Both the position numbers and the translations under genes were made by a program. From assembly GCF_019431455.1 (NCBI RefSeq), contig NZ_JAHYSR010000016.1:1-64000 (forward strand): a stretch of DNA of 64,000 nt, written 5' to 3'. Below the pieces are notes generated by a model. It saw only the letters and a list, made by a program, of their open reading frames with translations. It did not search any database and had not been told where the DNA came from. How positions within the stretch are numbered: position 1 is the first letter of the stretch; each line of letters begins with the position of its first letter. Source of the stretch: Paracoccus bogoriensis. Lineage in GTDB: Bacteria; Pseudomonadota; Alphaproteobacteria; Rhodobacterales; Rhodobacteraceae. This document shows positions 38,577 to 47,097 of the stretch, one piece after another.

Positions 38577-39972
38577 CCTGAACCCAGCCGATGAACGCCT
38601 GGCCGCCCGCCTGCCTGCGGGGGTGCTGCGCGAACCCTCGCCCGCCTATACCGAGGAACCGCGCGGCCGCTTTCACGGGCAGGCAGGACTGGTCGCCGCC
38701 CCCCGCGATGCCGAGGAATGTGCCGCCATCATTCGTGCTTGCGCGGCAGCGCGCGTGCCGGTCGTGCCGCGCGGCGGCGGCACCGGGCTGGTCGGCGGTC
38801 AGGTCATGCCTGACGGGCCTGCACCGTTGATCCTGTCTCTGGAACGCATGGCCGCGATCCGCGCCACCCACCCCGACGAGGGCGTGATGATCGCGGAAGC
38901 GGGCGTCACGCTGCAAGCCGCGCGGGATGCGGCGGCGGCTGTCGGGCGGCAGTTTCCGCTGTCTCTGGCCTCGCAGGGCAGCGCCCGGATCGGCGGGGTG
39001 CTGTCCACCAATGCGGGCGGGGTGAACGTGCTGCGCTACGGCAATGCACGCGCGTTGTGTCTGGGGGTCGAGGCCGTGCTTCCCTCGGGGCAGGTCATGC
39101 GCGACCTCAAGCGGCTGCGAAAGGATAATACCGGCTACGACCTGCGTGACCTGCTGATCGGCGCAGAAGGCACGCTTGGCATCATCACCGCCGCCGCGCT
39201 GGTCCTGGCCCCGATCCCGGCCGAGACGGGCGTGGCGCTGATGGTCGTGGACAGTCCCGAAGCCGCGCTGTCCCTGCTGGCGCAGGCGCAGGCGCGCCTG
39301 GCGGGCGGCGTGACCGCGTTCGAGTTGATCTCGGGTCAGGGGCTGCATTTCCTGGCCGAGGCCTTTCCGCAGATGCGCCAGCCCTTTGCGCCCATCCCCG
39401 ACTGGATGGCCCTGATCGAGGTCGGCCTGCCCGCCGGCCTGTCCTCGGCCCGCGCACTGGAAGGGCTGTTCGATGCCGGTCTTGCCGCCGGTCTGGTCCA
39501 TGACGGCACCATCGCGCAATCGGGCCGGCAGGCCGCCGATCTGTGGGCGCTGCGCGAGCATATCCCGCTGGCCAACCGCCATGTCGGCGCGATTGCCAGC
39601 CACGACATCAGCCTGCCCTTGTCCGAGATCGCGGCCTTCCTGCGTGACGCGGGCGCCATGATCGCGGCCGAGGGCGACATGCGCATCAACTGTTTCGGAC
39701 ATCTCGGCGACGGCAATCTGCATTACAACCTGTTCCCCGCGAAGGGCCGCAAACGCGAGGAATACGACGGGCAGCGCCGCGCGCTGTCGCACAGCATTCA
39801 TCAGATGGTGGTGGAACGCGGCGGCTCGTTTTCGGCCGAACACGGGGTTGGGCGGCTCAAGACGACCGAACTGGCGGCATGGGCGGACCCGGCTCGCCTG
39901 GCCGCGATGCGCGCCATCAAGCAGGCGCTGGACCCGGCGGGCATCATGAACCCCGGCGCCGTTCTGATCTAG
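38566..39972 (+). CDS. FAD-binding oxidoreductase, GlcD/D-2-hydroxyacid dehydrogenase type
   Basis: This 468-residue flavoenzyme is of the PCMH/VAO fold. FAD-binding segments are [32 protein letters not shown] and [14 protein letters not shown]. The C-terminal FAD-linked oxidase domain has [14 protein letters not shown] and [11 protein letters not shown]-2-hydroxyglutarate, D-lactate and glycolate dehydrogenases share this architecture, so the substrate stays open. ATG 38566 has a GGAGG 10 nt upstream. Its stop and that of the convergent apt gene share the CTAG at 39969-39972. Confidence 0.9.
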   Translation: MSADLNPADERLAARLPAGVLREPSPAYTEEPRGRFHGQAGLVAAPRDAEECAAIIRACAAARVPVVPRGGGTGLVGGQVMPDGPAPLILSLERMAAIRATHPDEGVMIAEAGVTLQAARDAAAAVGRQFPLSLASQGSARIGGVLSTNAGGVNVLRYGNARALCLGVEAVLPSGQVMRDLKRLRKDNTGYDLRDLLIGAEGTLGIITAAALVLAPIPAETGVALMVVDSPEAALSLLAQAQARLAGGVTAFELISGQGLHFLAEAFPQMRQPFAPIPDWMALIEVGLPAGLSSARALEGLFDAGLAAGLVHDGTIAQSGRQAADLWALREHIPLANRHVGAIASHDISLPLSEIAAFLRDAGAMIAAEGDMRINCFGHLGDGNLHYNLFPAKGRKREEYDGQRRALSHSIHQMVVERGGSFSAEHGVGRLKTTELAAWADPARLAAMRAIKQALDPAGIMNPGAVLI

Positions 39973-40502
39973 GCCCCCTCGAAGGCGCAGAGCGTATGGA
40001 CGGGCATTCCCAATGCCTCCAGCGCCTTGCGCCCGCCGAGGTCCGGCAGGTCGATGACGAAGGCGCAGCCCATCACCTCGGCCCCTAGCCGCTGGCACAG
40101 CTTGATTCCCGCCGCCGCCGTGCCGCCCGTGGCCAGCAGGTCATCGACGATCAGCACCCGCTCGCCCGCGCGCAGGGCGTCGTCGTGGATCTCCATGATC
40201 GCCTCGCCATATTCCAGCTGATAGGCTTCGCTGATGACGGTGCCGGGCAGCTTGCCCTTCTTGCGGATCGGCACGAAACCAACCGACAGCTGATGCGCCA
40301 CCGCGCCGCCCAGGATGAAGCCCCGCGCCTCGAGGCCCACGACCTTGTCGATGCGCTGCCCGGCATAGGCGTGCAGCAACTGGTCCACCGCCATCCGGAA
40401 CCCGCGCGCATCCGAAAACAGCGTTGTCACGTCGCGGAAAATAATTCCCTCATGCGGGAAATCATGGATGCTGCGGATGTAATCCTTGACCTCGCGGTTC
40501 AT
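39969..40502 (-). CDS. apt: Adenine phosphoribosyltransferase
   Basis: Apt salvages adenine to AMP with PRPP. It has 177 residues, the usual length. The PRPP-binding motif [14 protein letters not shown] and the family segments [14 protein letters not shown] and [10 protein letters not shown] are present. ATG 40502 overlaps the stop of the upstream flavin-reductase-like gene. A longer frame reading back into that gene is rejected. Confidence 0.96.
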   Translation of the reverse strand: MNREVKDYIRSIHDFPHEGIIFRDVTTLFSDARGFRMAVDQLLHAYAGQRIDKVVGLEARGFILGGAVAHQLSVGFVPIRKKGKLPGTVISEAYQLEYGEAIMEIHDDALRAGERVLIVDDLLATGGTAAAGIKLCQRLGAEVMGCAFVIDLPDLGGRKALEALGMPVHTLCAFEGA

Positions 40503-41101
40503 GCGGGGCGCTCCATTTCGTAGATTTCGGTGACAGCGGTGTAGTCCTTGTAACCCAGCCGTGCCAACCAGCCCCCGGCAGGGCGTGGATCGAAGCGGCC
40601 ATCGACGATGCAATCCTCGCGCAGGTGAATCCCGGTGACCACTCCGAAGACCGCAAGATTGCTTTCGCCCGCCAAGGGCAGGATCTGCGTCAGGCGACAC
40701 TCCAGCGCGGCCACGGCCTGCGCGATACGTGGGCAGTCGATGGTCTCGCAAGGAAGGCTTTCCACGCCCGCAACCTCGAATTCGTTCATCCCTGCTGGCA
40801 GGGGGGCCGAACTGGCATTCATCGCAGCTTCGGTGTCCCGGCTGGCGATGTTGATGCAGAATACCCCGCTTTCGATGATCTGCGCGACGCTGTCCTTGGT
40901 GCCGGGGCGGTCGGGCTTGGCCCCGGTCGAGGCGAACATGACCTGCGGCGGCACATAGGCGACCGCGTTGAAGAAGGAATAGGGCGCCAGATTGTCACCC
41001 AGCTTGCCTCGGGTCGAGATCCAGCCGATTGGCCGCGGTGCCACGATGGCGTTGAACGGGTTGTGGGGCAGGCCGTGTCCGGCTTCGGGTCGATAGAACA
41101 T
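40499..41101 (-). CDS. Flavin reductase-like FMN-binding protein
   Basis: This 200-residue protein has the flavin reductase-like split-barrel fold (PF01613 type). Motifs include [38 protein letters not shown] and FCINIASRD. Such proteins reduce free flavin or act as the partner of a monooxygenase. No monooxygenase is adjacent, so the function is uncertain. ATG 41101 follows AGGAGG. It overlaps apt by 4 nt. Confidence 0.85.
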   Translation of the reverse strand: MFYRPEAGHGLPHNPFNAIVAPRPIGWISTRGKLGDNLAPYSFFNAVAYVPPQVMFASTGAKPDRPGTKDSVAQIIESGVFCINIASRDTEAAMNASSAPLPAGMNEFEVAGVESLPCETIDCPRIAQAVAALECRLTQILPLAGESNLAVFGVVTGIHLREDCIVDGRFDPRPAGGWLARLGYKDYTAVTEIYEMERPA

Positions 41102-41216
41102 GGGCGGCCTCCTGTCGCGTTTGGACGCCAAACTGCCACTGCTTTTCCCGCTGTGCAATGTTCCGCCTGCGCCCCAGCCGTGATAAGGGGCCTCCCCGAA
41201 CCCAGGAGGCGCGGCA

Positions 41217-41717
41217 ATGTATCAGATCAGCCCCGAGACCAGTGCCGACTCGCCCGAGGTCGAGGCGCTCTATGATCTGTGCTTCGCGCCCGGACGCAAG
41301 GCGTTGTCCTCGTATCGGCTGCGCGACGGTGTGCCGCCGGTGGCTGAACTCTGCCTTCTGCTGCGTCAGTCCGGGGTGCTGATGGCGGCGATCCGGCACT
41401 GGCCGGTCCGGGTCTCGGATCAGCCGGTTCTGCTGCTGGGTCCGATCGCGGTCCATCCGACGGCACAGGGTGAGGGGCTGGGTGGGCTGCTGATGCGCAG
41501 CAGCCTGTCCCGGGCACGCGATCTGGGTTGGAGCCGCGTTCTGTTGGTGGGCGACGCGCCCTATTACAGCCGCTTCGGCTTTTCGCGCCTCGACGGGGTC
41601 GTGATGCCGCCGCCCACCAACCCCGAGCGCGTCCTGGGGCTGGAACTTCAGCCCGGCGCATGGGTTGGTATCACCGGAGAGGTCACGCGCGACCTCTCAG
41701 GCCAGCCCTGCCCATGA
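41217..41717 (+). CDS. GNAT-family N-acetyltransferase (YhbS-like)
   Basis: This 166-residue acetyltransferase has the acetyl-CoA motif VHPTAQGEGLGGLLMR and the YhbS-type ending GDAPYYSRFGF. The substrate is unknown. AGGAGG lies 8 nt ahead of ATG 41217. The next gene starts 18 nt after its stop. Confidence 0.87.
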   Translation: MYQISPETSADSPEVEALYDLCFAPGRKALSSYRLRDGVPPVAELCLLLRQSGVLMAAIRHWPVRVSDQPVLLLGPIAVHPTAQGEGLGGLLMRSSLSRARDLGWSRVLLVGDAPYYSRFGFSRLDGVVMPPPTNPERVLGLELQPGAWVGITGEVTRDLSGQPCP

Positions 41718-41735
41718 ACCCAACCCACTGTGCCG

Positions 41736-42521
41736 ATGAGTGACCGCTCGCCTCAGGACCGCTCGCCTCAGATCGCAGCCCAGATCCTGCCGCCGATCAC
41801 CGATCCGTCGATCCATGCGCAGATCGCACGGCTTGCGCAAAGCCGCCGGCAGGCCGGTGGGCCGCTGATCCGGCTTATTGCGCGGATCGGTCAGGGGGGC
41901 GAGACGGCCGCAACGCATTTGCCGCCCCGCCTTGCGCTCAGGCTTGAAAAAGCGACAGAACAGGCACTGATCCGCGCCTTCCGCGTGGCAAGGGCCAGCC
42001 GCACGACACTTCGTCCCCGCAGCGACCGCTTCAACCGCATCGGCGCAACGCTGATCGGCGGCGCCGCGGGCGCGGCCGGCATCACCGGGGCGCTTCTGGA
42101 ACTGCCGGTCACGGTGACGCTGCTGATGCGTTCGATCCTGGACATCGCCGACGAACACGGTCTTGACCCCGAGGACGGGGATCTGCGTCGCGAGGCCCTG
42201 CTGATCCTCGCGGCCCGCCCGCCTTCGCGCGACCTGGCACACTCGCCGCTTTCCGGTCTTGCCATCCCGCTGGCAGGGCAATCCAGCCAGGCCCTGATCG
42301 CGGCTGCTGCCCCGCGCCTGGCCGCGATGCTTGGGCAGAAGCTTGCCCTGCAATCGGCCCCGGTCATCGGTGCGGTGGCGGGCGCTTCGATCAATCACGC
42401 CTTTCTGGGCTATTATCAAAGCCTTGCGCGCGTCCATTTCGGGCTGCTTCGCCTTTCGCGAGAGACCGGCCTCCCACCCGAGGCGCTGGAAGACGCCTTC
42501 ATCGCCGCATATTGTCCCTGA
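41736..42521 (+). CDS. EcsC-family protein
   Basis: This 261-residue protein resembles the EcsC family (named for a Bacillus ABC-transporter-linked protein of unclear function). Features are a hydrophobic glycine-rich segment near 108-135 (ATLIGGAAGAAGITGALLELPVTVTLL), ILDIADEHGLD, and a second glycine/alanine segment near 205-225. A peripheral membrane role is likely. ATG 41736 is preferred over GTG 41730. A palindromic repeat follows directly. Confidence 0.8.
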   Translation: MSDRSPQDRSPQIAAQILPPITDPSIHAQIARLAQSRRQAGGPLIRLIARIGQGGETAATHLPPRLALRLEKATEQALIRAFRVARASRTTLRPRSDRFNRIGATLIGGAAGAAGITGALLELPVTVTLLMRSILDIADEHGLDPEDGDLRREALLILAARPPSRDLAHSPLSGLAIPLAGQSSQALIAAAAPRLAAMLGQKLALQSAPVIGAVAGASINHAFLGYYQSLARVHFGLLRLSRETGLPPEALEDAFIAAYCP

Positions 42522-42522
42522 T

Positions 42523-42568
42523 CTTTGCCTTGGTCCAAATATCCCGGGGGCCGGGGTCTGGCCCCCGG
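42523..42568. terminator. Bidirectional hairpin, dispersed repeat copy 3
   Basis: CTTTGCCTTGG (42523-42533), TCCAAATATCC, then a perfect 9-bp stem CCGGGGGCC (42544-42552) with GGCCCCCGG (42560-42568) and a 7-nt loop. It sits between the convergent ends of the EcsC-family gene and the helicase gene and resembles the copies at 693-750 and 23907-23966. Confidence 0.65.
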
Positions 42569-42584
42569 CGGCGGCGGGCCGCAG

Positions 42585-44123
42585 CTAGGTATCGACGTCT
42601 GTGGTGTTCAGCGTCAGGGCGCTGACAGGCGCCTCCAGATCAGCGGTGCTCAGCGCGGCGGCAGGTCGCGCCAGACGCGCCTTGGTCACCCAGAACAGCC
42701 GCTCCTGCGCGCGGGTAATGGCCACATAGGTCAGCCGCTTCCACAACGGCACCCCGGCCTCGTTCCGGTTCGACCATGCGGCCGCGGCGATGTCGGGCGC
42801 AAAGACCTGCACCTGCGGCCATTGGCTTCCCTGCGCCTTGTGGATGGTGACGGCGGCGCCGTGCAGGAAGGTGGCTCCCATCCGCGCGGCATAGGGAATG
42901 AAGGGTTCCTCGGCATCCGGCATCTCGATCTTCACGATCGAGGCCGCCGACAGGCGCGGATCCTCGGCGCCGATCACATGCAGCCGCGAAAAGCCGGGCT
43001 TGCGACCGGGGCCCAGATAGACGACCTGCGCGCCCTTGATCAGCCCCCGCGCCTCCAGATCGATGCGCTTCTTGCGGTGCTTGAGCGGCAATTCCAGCCC
43101 GTCGCAGATCAGCGGCTCGCCCGGCAGCAGCGCGTCGCCCGGCGCGCCATAGGCGCTGCGGAAGGCGTGGATCAGCCGGATGCGCGTCGCGTTGCGCCAG
43201 ACAAGGACCGGGCTGCGCGCCATCAGGTCACTCTCGACCCGCTCGGCCCAGACCACGCGATCGTCGCGCCGCGCCGCGTCCCGCACCAGGCTTTCAAACG
43301 CGTCGAACCCCAGTTTCTCATCCGCCAAGGCATGGGCCAGATCCAGGATCGGGTTGTCGTCAGACTGGCGGTGGATGCGGTTCAGGTAAAGCCGTTGCCG
43401 GGGTGCCAGCCGGTCAAAGACCATCTCGCCCGATTGCCCGACCGGAGCCAGTTGCGCGGGGTCGCCGAACAGGACCAGCACGGGAAAGATCTCGCGCAGA
43501 TCCTCGAACTGGCGTTCGTCCAGCATCGAGGCCTCGTCGATCAGGCCGACATCCAGGCCCTCCTCGCGGCGTTTCCAGCCGCGGATGAAATCCGAGCCGC
43601 GCAGACCTGCCGCGGCCAGCGCGCCGGGGATCGAGCCGTGCTGGTCGTGGAAGGCGCGGATGCGGTCCAGAGCGGCATCGTCCAGCCCCTCGATCTGGGG
43701 CTTCACGCCGGATTCGGTCAGCCATTCGGCGATCTTCTCGTATTCGGGGTCATAGACGGGGGTATAAAGAATACGGTGAATGGTCGTCGCCGGAACGCCA
43801 CGCATCCGTAGCACGAAGGCCGCCTTGTTCGTCGGCGCCAGGATTGCCACACTGCGGCGGTCCTTGCGGCGCCGCCCCTCCCAATCGGGACGGATCAGCT
43901 CCACCCCGGCCTGTAGCAGGGCCTTGGTCAGCTGCGACAGCAGCAGCGTCTTGCCGGACCCGGCCTTGCCGATCACGGCCACGACACGCCCCTTGTCCTG
44001 GGTCGCGGGCTGCAATTCCTCGGCGGTGATGTCGATGCCCGCCGCGCCGAAGGTCTCGGCCAGCATGTCCCAGGCTTCGGCCTGATCGGGCGACAGGGTC
44101 GGGGCGGGCACGGTCTTTCTCAT
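42585..44123 (-). CDS. RecD-like ATP-dependent helicase / exonuclease
   Basis: This 512-residue superfamily 1B helicase has Walker A GKAGSGKT (52-59), motif Ia ILAPTNKAAFVLR, motif II VGLIDEASMLD, motif III LFGDPAQLAPVG, and a UvrD-C2-type end with TIHKAQGSQW and YVAITRAQERL. It lacks the RecD N-terminal domain, so it is a stand-alone helicase rather than RecBCD RecD. The DNA substrate is unknown. ATG 44123 gives MRKTVPAPT, and the extra residues upstream are not conserved-looking. Confidence 0.9.
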   Translation of the reverse strand: MRKTVPAPTLSPDQAEAWDMLAETFGAAGIDITAEELQPATQDKGRVVAVIGKAGSGKTLLLSQLTKALLQAGVELIRPDWEGRRRKDRRSVAILAPTNKAAFVLRMRGVPATTIHRILYTPVYDPEYEKIAEWLTESGVKPQIEGLDDAALDRIRAFHDQHGSIPGALAAAGLRGSDFIRGWKRREEGLDVGLIDEASMLDERQFEDLREIFPVLVLFGDPAQLAPVGQSGEMVFDRLAPRQRLYLNRIHRQSDDNPILDLAHALADEKLGFDAFESLVRDAARRDDRVVWAERVESDLMARSPVLVWRNATRIRLIHAFRSAYGAPGDALLPGEPLICDGLELPLKHRKKRIDLEARGLIKGAQVVYLGPGRKPGFSRLHVIGAEDPRLSAASIVKIEMPDAEEPFIPYAARMGATFLHGAAVTIHKAQGSQWPQVQVFAPDIAAAAWSNRNEAGVPLWKRLTYVAITRAQERLFWVTKARLARPAAALSTADLEAPVSALTLNTTDVDT

Positions 44124-44194
44124 GGCGAAAGCCTTATCCAAGCGGGGCGGAAAAGCGAAGGGGCTGCGCCGCGCATGGCTCTGAAACGCAAGAC

Positions 44195-44212
44195 GCCGCC
44201 CCAAGGGGCGGC
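44195..44212 (-). terminator. Hairpin terminator downstream of rpmE
   Basis: GCCGCCCC (44195-44202) pairs with GGGGCGGC (44205-44212), an 8-bp GC stem with a 2-nt gap (TT loop on the minus strand). The minus strand continues GTCTTGCGTTTC. It lies 26 bp beyond the rpmE stop. Confidence 0.65.
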
Positions 44213-44237
44213 GCCGCGGAAGCCGTGAGGCGTCGGA

Positions 44238-44459
44238 TCAGAAGCCGAGGCCCGCGTATTTCGACTTGAACTTGGACACGCGGCCACCGGTATCCATCAG
44301 GCGCGACGAGCCGCCGGTCCAGGCCGGGTGCGAGGTCGGATCAATGTCCAGCGACATCGTCTCGCCTTCCTTGCCCCAGGTCGAGCGGGTCTGATAGACC
44401 GTGCCGTCCGTCATCTTGACTTCGATCATGTGGTAATCGGGGTGAATGTCTTTTTTCAT
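44238..44459 (-). CDS. rpmE: 50S ribosomal protein L31
   Basis: The 73 residues begin [20 protein letters not shown] and include [21 protein letters not shown], the family core. The four zinc cysteines of E. coli L31 are absent, so this is a zinc-independent form. These variants can replace zinc-binding L31 when zinc is scarce. It is the last gene after rplS (14-nt gap), followed by a terminator hairpin. Confidence 0.94.
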   Translation of the reverse strand: MKKDIHPDYHMIEVKMTDGTVYQTRSTWGKEGETMSLDIDPTSHPAWTGGSSRLMDTGGRVSKFKSKYAGLGF

Positions 44460-44473
44460 CGGATGACCTCGAT

Positions 44474-44857
44474 TCAGGCTTGGTCGCCGGACAGGGGGCG
44501 ATAGTTGCTCTTTTCGGCGATACGGGCCGACTTGCCGCGGCGGTCGCGCAGGTAATACAGCTTGGCGCGACGGACCTTGCCGCGACGCACGACCTCGATC
44601 GAATCGATGTTGGTCGAATAGAGCGGGAACACGCGCTCCACGCCTTCGCCGAAGCTGATCTTGCGGACCGTGAAGCTGGCGCCGATGCCGCTGCCGCCTT
44701 TGCGCGAGATGCAGACGCCTTCGTAGTTCTGCACGCGGGTCCGGGTGCCTTCGGTCACCTTGTAGCCGACGCGGATCGTGTCGCCGGCCTTGAAATCGGG
44801 GATGGTCTTGCCAAGCTCCTTGATCTGCTCGGCTTCGAGTTGTGCGATCAGGTTCAT
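44474..44857 (-). CDS. rplS: 50S ribosomal protein L19
   Basis: The 127 residues have the L19 core [36 protein letters not shown] and [16 protein letters not shown]. It lies at the 30S-50S interface. ATG 44857 starts [11 protein letters not shown], as in the family. The start overlaps the trmD stop by 4 nt, giving the standard rpsP-rimM-trmD-rplS operon. Confidence 0.97.
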   Translation of the reverse strand: MNLIAQLEAEQIKELGKTIPDFKAGDTIRVGYKVTEGTRTRVQNYEGVCISRKGGSGIGASFTVRKISFGEGVERVFPLYSTNIDSIEVVRRGKVRRAKLYYLRDRRGKSARIAEKSNYRPLSGDQA

Positions 44858-45720
44858 CGCCGGGGTTCCTCTTGATGCTCGCGGTGAGCCCGCGATTGGT
44901 CTGATGCGCCCGAGAGCTGTCGGTCCTTTGCCGGGTCCATACCGTCCTGGTATGCCCGCCACAGGTCGGGGCGGCGTTCCTTGGTCAGCCGTTCGGCCTC
45001 ACTGGCCCGCCATGCAGCGATGGCCGCGTGATTTCCCGACAGCAGAACCGGCGGAATGTCGCGACCTTCCCAACGGGCGGGCTTCGTGAACTGGGGGGCT
45101 TCCAGAAGGCCCCTGTTGCCGATGGAAAAGGATTCCTCGGCCAGCGAATCCTGATTCCCCAGCACGCGCGGTATAAGTCGGACCGTCGCGTCGATCAAGA
45201 CCTGAGCGGCGATCTCACCACCGGTCAGGATGTAATCGCCAATGCTGACCTCCTCGATGTCGTGGGCGTCCAGCACGCGCTGGTCGATCCCCTCGAACCG
45301 GCCGCAGATCAGCGTGACGCCCGGCCCTTGCGCCAGGGCGCGTGCGCGGGCCTGCGTCAAGGGCTTGCCGCGCGGCGACATGTAGATGACCGGCAGGCCG
45401 GGGCCCGCCTCGCGCAGCGCCGCGTCCAGCACGTCGGGGCGGATCACCATGCCCGCCCCGCCGCCCGCGGGCGTGTCATCCACATTGCGGTGCTTGCCGA
45501 TCCCGAATTCGCGCAGGGGAATGGTCTCAAGGTTCCACAGACCCTGCGCCAGCGCCTTGCCGGTCAGCGACAGGCCCAGAATGCCGGGGAAGGCCTCGGG
45601 GAACAGGGTGATGATGCGGGCGGTCCAGGCGCCACGCACCTGCGGCTCGGCCATCAATTCGCGGGGGCGCAGACTGGGGCGGATCGTCAGCCGCCCGTGG
45701 GATTTCGGCGTCTCGGTCAT
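44854..45720 (-). CDS. trmD: tRNA (guanine37-N1)-methyltransferase
   Basis: TrmD methylates G37 next to the anticodon and prevents frameshifting. It has 288 residues, about 30 more than E. coli, with additions at both ends (a 32-residue leader and a charged C-terminal tail). The trefoil-knot SAM site is visible as [28 protein letters not shown] and [14 protein letters not shown] 45720 overlaps the rimM stop. An internal ATG in the leader is a possible alternative start. Confidence 0.95.
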   Translation of the reverse strand: MTETPKSHGRLTIRPSLRPRELMAEPQVRGAWTARIITLFPEAFPGILGLSLTGKALAQGLWNLETIPLREFGIGKHRNVDDTPAGGGAGMVIRPDVLDAALREAGPGLPVIYMSPRGKPLTQARARALAQGPGVTLICGRFEGIDQRVLDAHDIEEVSIGDYILTGGEIAAQVLIDATVRLIPRVLGNQDSLAEESFSIGNRGLLEAPQFTKPARWEGRDIPPVLLSGNHAAIAAWRASEAERLTKERRPDLWRAYQDGMDPAKDRQLSGASDQSRAHREHQEEPRR

Positions 45721-46229
45721 TCTGGGCCGTCATCATCCGAGGCGCCGGGCGGATCGGCGACGATGCGGCCCGCCGCCAGATCGACCGTCGGCACGATGGC
45801 CCGCGTGAAGGGCAACAGCAGCACCTGCGCGCCGCCCACGATTTCCAGGATATCGCCTGCGCCGTGATCATAGATAGCGCGCACGCGGCCCAGGGGCGCG
45901 CCGCCGGTATCCACGACCTGAAGTCCGATCAGGTCGGCATGATAGAATTCGTCATCGGGCAGCGAGGGCAAGGCCGCGCGCGGGGCCCAGAGTGTCGTGC
46001 CCTTCAGCGCCTCGGCATCCTCGCGGCTGGCCACGCCGGACAGGCGCGCGCCAAGGCCGCCGGTGACGGGCCGCGTCAGGGTCACGGTGAAGCTGCGGCT
46101 GCCGTTCTCGGTCGTCAGCGGACCATAAGAGGCGATGTCAGAGGGTTCGGCGCAGAAACTTTTCAGGCGCACCTCGCCACGGACCCCGAAGGCCCCGGCG
46201 ATCGCGCCGACGCAGATCTTGTCGCTCAT
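45717..46229 (-). CDS. rimM: Ribosome maturation factor RimM
   Basis: RimM assists 30S head assembly around S19. It has 170 residues. The N-terminal beta barrel starts [19 protein letters not shown], and a PRC-barrel domain follows ([28 protein letters not shown]). A strong hairpin separates it from rpsP, which may lower its expression relative to the ribosomal protein. Confidence 0.95.
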   Translation of the reverse strand: MSDKICVGAIAGAFGVRGEVRLKSFCAEPSDIASYGPLTTENGSRSFTVTLTRPVTGGLGARLSGVASREDAEALKGTTLWAPRAALPSLPDDEFYHADLIGLQVVDTGGAPLGRVRAIYDHGAGDILEIVGGAQVLLLPFTRAIVPTVDLAAGRIVADPPGASDDDGPE

Positions 46230-46260
46230 GGCAGGGCGGTTCCCTTGGGGGGCGAAAAGG

Positions 46261-46285
46261 ACGGCCCGGCGCGGGGCCGGGCCGT
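46261..46285 (-). terminator. Hairpin between rpsP and rimM (terminator or attenuator)
   Basis: ACGGCCCGGC (46261-46270) pairs perfectly with GCCGGGCCGT (46276-46285), a 10-bp stem with a 5-nt loop. The minus strand then reads CCTTTTCGCC. It is placed to reduce read-through from rpsP into rimM-trmD-rplS. Confidence 0.7.
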
Positions 46286-46292
46286 CACGGGA

Positions 46293-46652
46293 TCATTCGG
46301 CGTCGGCGGTCGCCGCGGCGGCCTTCTTGGCGCGCTCTTCGGCGCGGGCCTTGGCTTTATTGCCGGGCTCGGCCTTCTTCATGTTCTTGCGCTCGGTCTT
46401 TTCGGTGACGCCGGCGGCTTCCAGGAAGCGGGCCACGCGGTCGGTCGGCTGCGCGCCTTCGCCCAGCCAGTATTTCACGCGCTCGACGTTCATCTTGACG
46501 CGGTCTTCGCTGTCTTTCGCCAGAAGCGGATTGTAGGTGCCCAGCTTCTCGATGAAACGGCCGTCGCGCGGCATACGCGAATCCGAGGCGACGATCGCGT
46601 AATGGGGACGTTTCTTGCTGCCACCACGGGCAAGGCGGATCTTCATGGCCAT
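46293..46652 (-). CDS. rpsP: 30S ribosomal protein S16
   Basis: The 119 residues have the S16 core [32 protein letters not shown] and [17 protein letters not shown]. An Ala/Lys-rich C-terminal extension is longer than in E. coli. ATG 46652 has GGAG 7 nt upstream, and ATG 46646 is the alternative. It is the first gene of the rpsP-rimM-trmD-rplS operon. Confidence 0.97.
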   Translation of the reverse strand: MAMKIRLARGGSKKRPHYAIVASDSRMPRDGRFIEKLGTYNPLLAKDSEDRVKMNVERVKYWLGEGAQPTDRVARFLEAAGVTEKTERKNMKKAEPGNKAKARAEERAKKAAAATADAE

Positions 46653-46689
46653 CGGTAGTCTCCTTTGAATGGCGGTCGGGCGAATGCCC

Positions 46690-46986
46690 TCAGGACTGGT
46701 ATTGTTCGTGGTGCCGGATCACTTCGGCGATCACGAAGTTCAGGAATTTGCGCGCGAATTCCGGGTCTAGATCGGCCTCGCGCGCGAGGCGTTCCAGCCG
46801 TTCGATCTGGGCGGCTTCGCGCGCGGGATCGGACGGAGGAAGGTCGTGTTCGGCCTTGAGGCGGCCGACGGATTGGGTGTGCTTGAACCGCTCGGCCAGA
46901 GTATAGACGAGGATCGCGTCCAGCCGGTCGATGCTGGCGCGGTGTTCCTTGAGCAGGGTCGCGGCGCGGGTGGCTGTGTCCGTCAC
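46690..46986 (-). CDS. Chorismate mutase, AroQ type (second copy)
   Basis: This 98-residue helical protein has [35 protein letters not shown] and [31 protein letters not shown]. The catalytic pattern (Arg, Arg/Lys, Lys in GRLKAEH, Glu) fits chorismate mutase II. The start is GTG 46986, with GGAGAG upstream. It lies between ffh and rpsP. It differs clearly from the AroQ gene at 12801, so the window encodes two. Confidence 0.87.
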   Translation of the reverse strand: MTDTATRAATLLKEHRASIDRLDAILVYTLAERFKHTQSVGRLKAEHDLPPSDPAREAAQIERLERLAREADLDPEFARKFLNFVIAEVIRHHEQYQS

Positions 46987-47097
46987 GCGATCTCTCCAAG
47001 CCGTTCATGTCGTCCAAGTCCCGCAGGAACGACTCGTGCATCGGTCGGGCGCGGCCCTCGCATGGGGCGGCATAAGGAAATCAGGGTCATGGGCGCG

